A stretch of DNA of 64,000 nt from Desarmillaria ectypa (taxonomy: Eukaryota; Basidiomycota; Agaricomycetes; Agaricales; Physalacriaceae): assembly GCA_030407005.1 (NCBI GenBank), contig JAUDYN010000005.1, positions 2,790,001-2,854,000 on the forward strand, read 5' to 3'. This document shows positions 58,348 to 64,000 of the stretch, one piece after another. Position numbers and translations under genes: made by a program. Under the pieces are notes generated by a model that ran no database searches, was not told where the DNA came from, and saw only the letters and a list, made by a program, of their open reading frames with translations. Position 1 is the stretch's first letter. Each line of letters starts with the position of its first letter.

Positions 58348-60190
58348 ATGGGTCCATATTTGTGGCTCTTCGTGATCTGCGGGTTGTTCGCCTGGGCCAG
58401 TTCCGTATCAGGCGGTTTCCCCCACCATCAACACGAGGAGGATGTCCAGACACCGCTGGGAACCGCAGGGGGCGTCGTGAATGGTAGTGCGGTCAGATTC
58501 TCAGTCAAGTACGCGTCGGCAGAAAGATGGAAGGAATCTCAGGTCGTTTCAACATGGTCATTGCCGTAAGCAATGTCTTCCCAACATTGGGCAGTGTTGA
58601 TTTCAGGTTGTTTGCTGCAGAAATGGATTCACTGATGCTAACAAGATGCCTCTTGCCTGTCCCCAAGACACGTTGGACGCGTCGGCGTACTCCGAGGACT
58701 GCCTGTCCATGGTCCTATACGTTCCCAGGAACCTCCTTGTATCAGGATGTGATGATGCTCCTACGTTTATGTGGTGCGTACAGATTCCCGGTATCACCGT
58801 AGTTTGAGTCTCACTGTGGAACAGGATTCATGGAGGCTCATTTACCCAAGGATTCGCCAGTGACTACGGTTTGGATGGTTCCATATTTGCCACTGCTACT
58901 AACTCCATCGTCGCGGTCGTACAGTACCGCCTGGGAGCTGTGAGTCTCGCTGCTATTGAATTCGCGTCCTCTGAAACCCATAATAATAGCTCGGATTTAT
59001 GGCCCCGGACGGCAACATGAATCTTGCTGTGAAGGACATGATCAATGCCATGAAATTTCTCCAAACGATAGTGCCATCTTTTGGAGGACATCCTTCTAAA
59101 ATTACGCTGGCCGGTCAGAGCGCAGGTGCCATGATGATTCGTACTCTGCTTGCTGCTCCCTCGGCGTCGTCACTGTTCCAGTCTGCGATCATACAGTCCG
59201 ATCCAATGGTATGTGTTGCATCACAGATCCCCCCTAGTTGGCCTAGCTAATGGTGCCCATAGAACTACGGATTCCTCAATGTTTTCACCCAGCAGACTCT
59301 GCAGAGTTTCTACAACCAGCTCATCATCTGCGACTCAGCAGATTCCTCCTGCTGGGAGTCTCTATCTATTAACGAGATCCTAGAAGCACAGTCGACCCTC
59401 TACAACAATGCATCCGCCATCGACGCATCAGCGAGCTTCGTGATACCCATACGACCCGTACGGGATAACATTCTTATCACCACGCCACTCGACTCAACTG
59501 CCAAATATCCCACCGTCACCAAACCCATCCTCATCACCTCCGTCCTTGATGAAGCTGCAGCCACCATATACGACCTATTCCCCGACGTCGTGCCGCAGAC
59601 ATCATTTGATGCCGTCGTATCTGAATTGCTGGGGGTCGACAGAACTGCAACAGTTGCATCGTCGAGTTACTACCAATCAAACGCATCTGACGCGCGTGAT
59701 CTCCTGGTGAAACTCGGGACGGATTACGTATGGAGGTGTCCTGACTGGACCATGGCACGGAACTGGGCTGGTAACGGCGGCGCTGCATATGTCGGCCTCT
59801 TTACGGTCGGTGCTCACTATTATAGCAATGCGAATATACCGTTCTGTCAGGAAGACGGGGCGGTATGCCACTCGGATGACATTGAGATTGTGGTAGGTAT
59901 TTACTTAGCTAGTGTTTCATCGTAGTGACTTTACGTGTCTACAGTTCGGCACTGTACCCAATCCTGACCAGGCGCAGACAAAACTGATTTCTCAGGTCCA
60001 GCAGCGGTATAAATCGTTTCTCAGCGTAGGGCATCCTAATCCACCTGGCCTTCCGAAATGGAGTGCAGCTGGAAAGTCCAAAGTTCACGCATATAATCTA
60101 GGCGGTTGTGGAAAAGTAAAGGTTGGAGCTTGTAGGTCTGCCTTTTGGGGTTCCGCCGTAGAATACGACTACCAGGTCTACGGGCTCTGA
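58348..60190 (+). CDS. Secreted type-B carboxylesterase/lipase
   Basis: Start MGPYLWLFVICGLFAWASSV is a signal peptide. Exons then give VQTPLGTAGGVVNGSAVRFS, the disulphide-type segment YSEDCLSMVLYVPRNLLV, and after an intron the oxyanion hole IHGGSFTQGFASDYGLDGS. AVVQYRLGALGFMAPDGN and the nucleophile elbow ITLAGQSAGAMMIRTLLAAP follow, with catalytic Ser in GQSAG. The acid would be in SVLDEAAATIYDLFP, and the His probably in CHSDDIEIV before FGTVPNP. About 535 residues, ending EYDYQVYGL with TGA at 60188-60190. Members hydrolyse carboxylic esters outside the cell; fungal relatives include cholinesterase-like enzymes and lipases. Substrate cannot be predicted from this sequence. Confidence 0.85.
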
Positions 60191-63100
60191 TTGATGCCAC
60201 CGCTGAAAATGATTATTGCGCAACCGCGTCGTAATACGCGCATGTTATTGTCTAGGCTTCTGTATTACCACTTGCATACCCATCGCTTTCTTGTTTTCAA
60301 CAATCCAGTCTCATCGTAAAATTCATCTGCAGAGAAAAGTCATACGGGTCATTGAATTGTACCTTTTATTGTCATAACCGGCGATCCTCGTTACCCTAGA
60401 CGGGCTTTGCACCCCTTCTTGGCGGACAAGAACGACGGTGAGGTCTGCGATAAGGGAAGAAGCGGACTTCTGATCTTGCATGGGAAGTATAACGAGACGT
60501 TATGTACAAAGTCGAGGCTTGATCTATTTGGAATGCATGCAGCATAGCATTATATACCGCTGAACCTAGTTTATGAAGAGTAGGGCCTCGCACGGCAGAT
60601 CAGGTTGTATACAACGCCAGTCTTCGGAGGTTTGATGGAAAACCAGAAAGTCACGTAGACAGATGAACGGTGAGTTATACAGGACGCTCGACCAGTCAGG
60701 TAATTACATACGGCGCCAGTCTTCGGGGGTTCGATGGAAAGCCAGAGAGTAAAGTAGACAGCGTGATGGATGGTGAACTAGAGCGTTCGACCAGTCAGGT
60801 AACCAGCATAACAGAATCAACGGCAACCTCACAGCAGCATTGGTCGTCCTCCTTTTCTGTGTATGAGCCTCCACAATCCGACCCGACGTAAAGTTATCTG
60901 AGCTAATCTTGAAGGCGCCGCTAGAAATGACCCATGCCTGTTCAGAAGCTACGTAAGTGAGCTTCAGTGTACCCAGTGTTGACAAGAAAGCCATTCGAAC
61001 CTTTGTATTTTTGCAACAAGCCCGGGGTAACCTCGTACGATTGTGCTGGCGAATGGTGGCTCGATTGTCATACCGAATGAAAAGTGCTTGACAAGCGGGA
61101 CTTAGCCCGTTATCAGCGCTACCGTTTACGACATCTGGCTGCGACATTTTTCCGTACACAAGGAATAGCAGACCAACGACAATTGCAGGTCATTGGACAT
61201 CATGGTGGTCGAAGATCAAGAGACGAGACGCCGCCGATTCGCTTAGCTCCTTTCTAAGCGACTGCTATGTTGTGACTAAGGTCTGTTTATTTCTCGTTCG
61301 AATGCAGAACGCTTACCTCGACTGTAGCAATACAGAACTAGTACTCAGAACAATCGAATGATAGGAATTCGTCGAAGACATCCAGTAATACCAGGCTAGG
61401 TACCTTGACGTTTGAAAGCTCCAGGGCCTTTGTCTTAATGGTGTAAGATGGCCGCCAAGTCTTCTGGAGCCTCTCGTTACTACCAGACACTGTACATCTG
61501 CCGATTGTACCATACCACGGTCCAGGGCCATCAAACAGAAATAGCAAAAGTATCTGGGGCTAATCCTATTGCCATTCATCAATCGCAGAAAATTAATTCT
61601 TCGGACCCGACCTTCTGTACTCGGCTTCGCGGAGATTTATTCAGGTCTGTTTCAGCAGATGTAATTCGTCCGGCGGCAATGACTGGTGGCTCGCACTTTT
61701 TTTGATGGCCGTAGGAACGGGAACGGGGAAAAGCTCTGAAAAGCTGGATTCAGATAAGAAAATGACACATCTGCTCCCGACTGTCCAAGCTATCTTTATT
61801 TCCTTCCTGGATATTCTCGCGGCCCTTCAACTCATGTCTTGAACTCCGCGTCACTACTTTTTAGATTCTTGAAGACTATTCTTTGTTATCATGTTCCGAT
61901 ATTTTCCCATGCCTCGTGCTTAGGCGGGAGTCGAGCATTGTCAGGACGCTCACTGTGGCATTGGCGCTGGCTGGCTATGCAAGACGTCAGCGATTGTAGG
62001 CTCCCTGAAAGCGGCTCAGTTAGATCAGCCCAAGAAGAGGTAGCGGATGTAACTCGATCGAGGGCTCACCTGAGCCACAGATAGCGAGCGAAATTAAAAT
62101 GATATACCACCTCAGGGCCATCGTTCGAGGATCACTACTCGTAGAGAACATACAAGTAATTAATTCTTGCGATGTGGGAGGTCTGCGAAGCTCTACAGAT
62201 ATCCATCAAGCTTCCTCCTTCTGTCGTTCATATGCAGAGTGCAGTCTCTAGTTCCTGATTTACCATCATCATCATCGTATTCATTTATGCTGAATGGGCA
62301 TTCACAGGACGATACGCACAATACATCTCATGCCAGGCACCATCCACTGCCGAGAAACAAGCTGCTACTTTAGCTGATGCCCCCAAAATTAAGGCACTAA
62401 GTCATCCTTTAACGATTGAATGAATCCTTGTTTATATCCGAGATATTTTTAATCACTGATGGAGTTTCCGCTGAAGCGGAGGTCGTCAGCATTTCAGCTT
62501 CAGTCCTTGCAGCCGGTCATAGAAATATATTTTTTGTCTTCTCTCTTAGACTTGATGCTCAAGTTCAGAATGGGAATAGCGGAACCACCACATAGTGAGG
62601 TGCATCGCTAATGAGTAATGATTTTTTGAGGTCGATGACCAGTATCGATAAGAAGGATCCAATTTCGAAGGACTTCGCGCAAGCGCCGCCTACCTAATGT
62701 GAGGTGATAGAGCACTTCTTTCTCCACGCTTCGAGTCTGTACCTTGAGTTTAGTAGGGAGTCTTACAAGAACCTAGGATTGTTCATCTCTGTCTTTCGTA
62801 ACTGACAGGGGCCATAACCGGTCAATAGCGCAGCTGTGCCTCGCTCGAGCTTCGTTGACAGAGCCTGGGATGTTTTCTGTTTCCTCTCATCTCTTCAGCG
62901 CCTTCTCAGGTCTATCTTTCTTCAGTTCCCCTTGCTCTGGTACGAGGGCTTCGGTCTATTACTTAAGGTTGACGTGCCAAGGGATCAGCTTCGCTCTGGC
63001 GGTCCGAGAGGCACGTATATGTTTTTACGAGCCTCGGAATAAGGTTGCGCGATTCGCCTCCGGAACCAGTGGTTTCCCAGGGCTAAGCCTAAGCAAGGTA

Positions 63101-64000
63101 CCTTTCCTCGTATCTCTAACTGACCTGCCTGGAATCCCGTACACTCCAAGTCTCAACAGAAAACTGAATACATCGCAAGGTGTGATCAATCCCATCGTGG
63201 TCTCATTACTGGATACGGCTTGAGCCGCATTGACGGAGGCTGTAGGATATATATATGAATGGTTGACGGGTCCAGAGGCGTATCGAAGACCTATCTCTTC
63301 TTCGAAAGAGGATGACTCGGCGTAGACAGGGAAGCTCTGTGCCGGTCTTGCTGATACTCTTTGGCCAGGTGGTCGTTGCTGTGCAGCCGCTTTAGCGGAT
63401 CAGTCTCAAGCGATGACATCTCTTGGAAATTCATCACGCCCTTATGCACTGCAGAGGAACGATTCGGATATTCGAAACGCACGACTTGGTAGTGTGGCAT
63501 CCTCCGGGACGGGTAGCAGGAGGACGGGATGACGCCTTCCAAGGACTTTCTCCGGAGATTGAGCGTGCAAAAGATCTGGTCATCTGCAGGCTATTATGTT
63601 GCCGCTCTCTGATGCACCGCTGTGGATCCTGGAAGGCAATACACTTGACTGACTAGGAATGAGAAATTTCTACCCCGTTAGTGTCTCAGCGGCATTGAAT
63701 CTTATCCGGTGCCGTCCTGAGGTCGAGTCTTCTGGAATCTCTCGGCCGTGCGGTTCTCACAGTTTTCTGTCCTCTCAGGCTTCTTCGGATTCGTCATGGA
63801 ATGCCGCATTCAACGCTTCAGGGCGTCTCGTATCCAAGATATGGATATCCGGTTCTGTGGATGCCAATGAGAGAGGAGCAATTGCTGCTCCACTTGGGTC
63901 TACTGGAACTTCTTCACTCGTATTCTCGCGTGCCCTTTGAGTAGTAGAACTGCTCCTCGTAGGACTTTGCACTCCCTATTTTACACTGGCATACGTACAA
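60191..64000. other. No clear gene; contains a tandem duplication
   Basis: Besides the duplicated 99-base unit near 60.6-60.8 kb, only short frames occur. Minus-strand frames at 63291-63542 and 63775-63972 have coding-like composition but no family features. They could be exons of a gene cut by the window edge. Confidence 0.35.
60615..60802 (+). repeat. Imperfect tandem duplication, period about 99 bases
   Basis: CGCCAGTCTTCGG-GGTT-GATGGAAA-CCAGA-AGT begins at 60615 and again at 60714. Both units end with CTCGACCAGTCAGGTAA or TTCGACCAGTCAGGTAA. The units differ by scattered substitutions and small indels. Confidence 0.75.

Noticed and set aside
62836..63223. A 122-codon plus-strand frame
   Set aside because: No signal peptide, domain or splice partner could be recognised; composition resembles chance frames in this region.
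1..64000. CRISPR array, bacterial operon or IS element
   Set aside because: Short spliceosomal introns, TATA-type promoters and eukaryotic families throughout rule out a prokaryotic source; no spaced repeats were found.

Overview
The window is nuclear DNA from a basidiomycete fungus, almost certainly a mushroom-forming agaricomycete. Genes are broken by many 45-70 base GT-AG introns. Recognisable proteins are typical of that group: an agaric-type F-box/LRR protein, an arrestin-like protein, an AA9 polysaccharide monooxygenase, DUF7025-type AAA ATPases, UstYa-like proteins and a But2-like protein. Gene models were spliced by eye from frame continuity and family motifs, so outer ends are firmer than every inner exon.

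Layout. 1-1725 is empty. 1.7-18.0 kb is a conserved housekeeping block: arrestin-like protein, DJ-1, F-box protein, SPT5, BRO1, MIC10, a small coiled-coil protein and UDP-glucose dehydrogenase. F-box/SPT5 and BRO1/MIC10 are head-to-head pairs about 150 bases apart. 19.2-24.9 kb is an accessory cluster: a tiny secreted peptide precursor (peptide A), a UstYa-like protein, a 7-TM protein, a prolyl-iminopeptidase-like hydrolase and a second UstYa-like protein. 25-26 kb has TMA22 and an unrecognised gene. 26.8-31 kb is gene-poor, with a decayed AAA-ATPase fragment and a 283 bp MITE. 31-40.4 kb holds a hypothetical protein, LCB2, a USP25/28-like protein whose catalytic Cys is replaced by Ala, and the AA9 enzyme. 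40.4-44 kb is repeat debris with a degenerate tRNA-Tyr. 44-50.4 kb carries two AAA ATPases in tandem, one damaged and one intact. 50.5-54 kb is a second accessory block: a paralogue of the 7-TM protein, a But2-like membrane protein and a paralogue of the small peptide (peptide B). 55-60.2 kb has an unrecognised helical protein and a secreted type-B carboxylesterase. 60.2-64 kb shows no clear gene.

The most interesting observation is the twice-occurring association of a 60/61-residue secreted peptide precursor with a paralogous 7-TM protein. The two precursors share an intron position, the central DTDF-Q-DG-DS--EI-R pattern, the terminal CSSL and core-promoter sequence. At the left locus they sit with two UstYa-like proteins and a peptidase. 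This layout suggests an undescribed ribosomal-peptide (RiPP-like) or secreted peptide signalling system. The function is inference; the shared gene structure is visible in the sequence.
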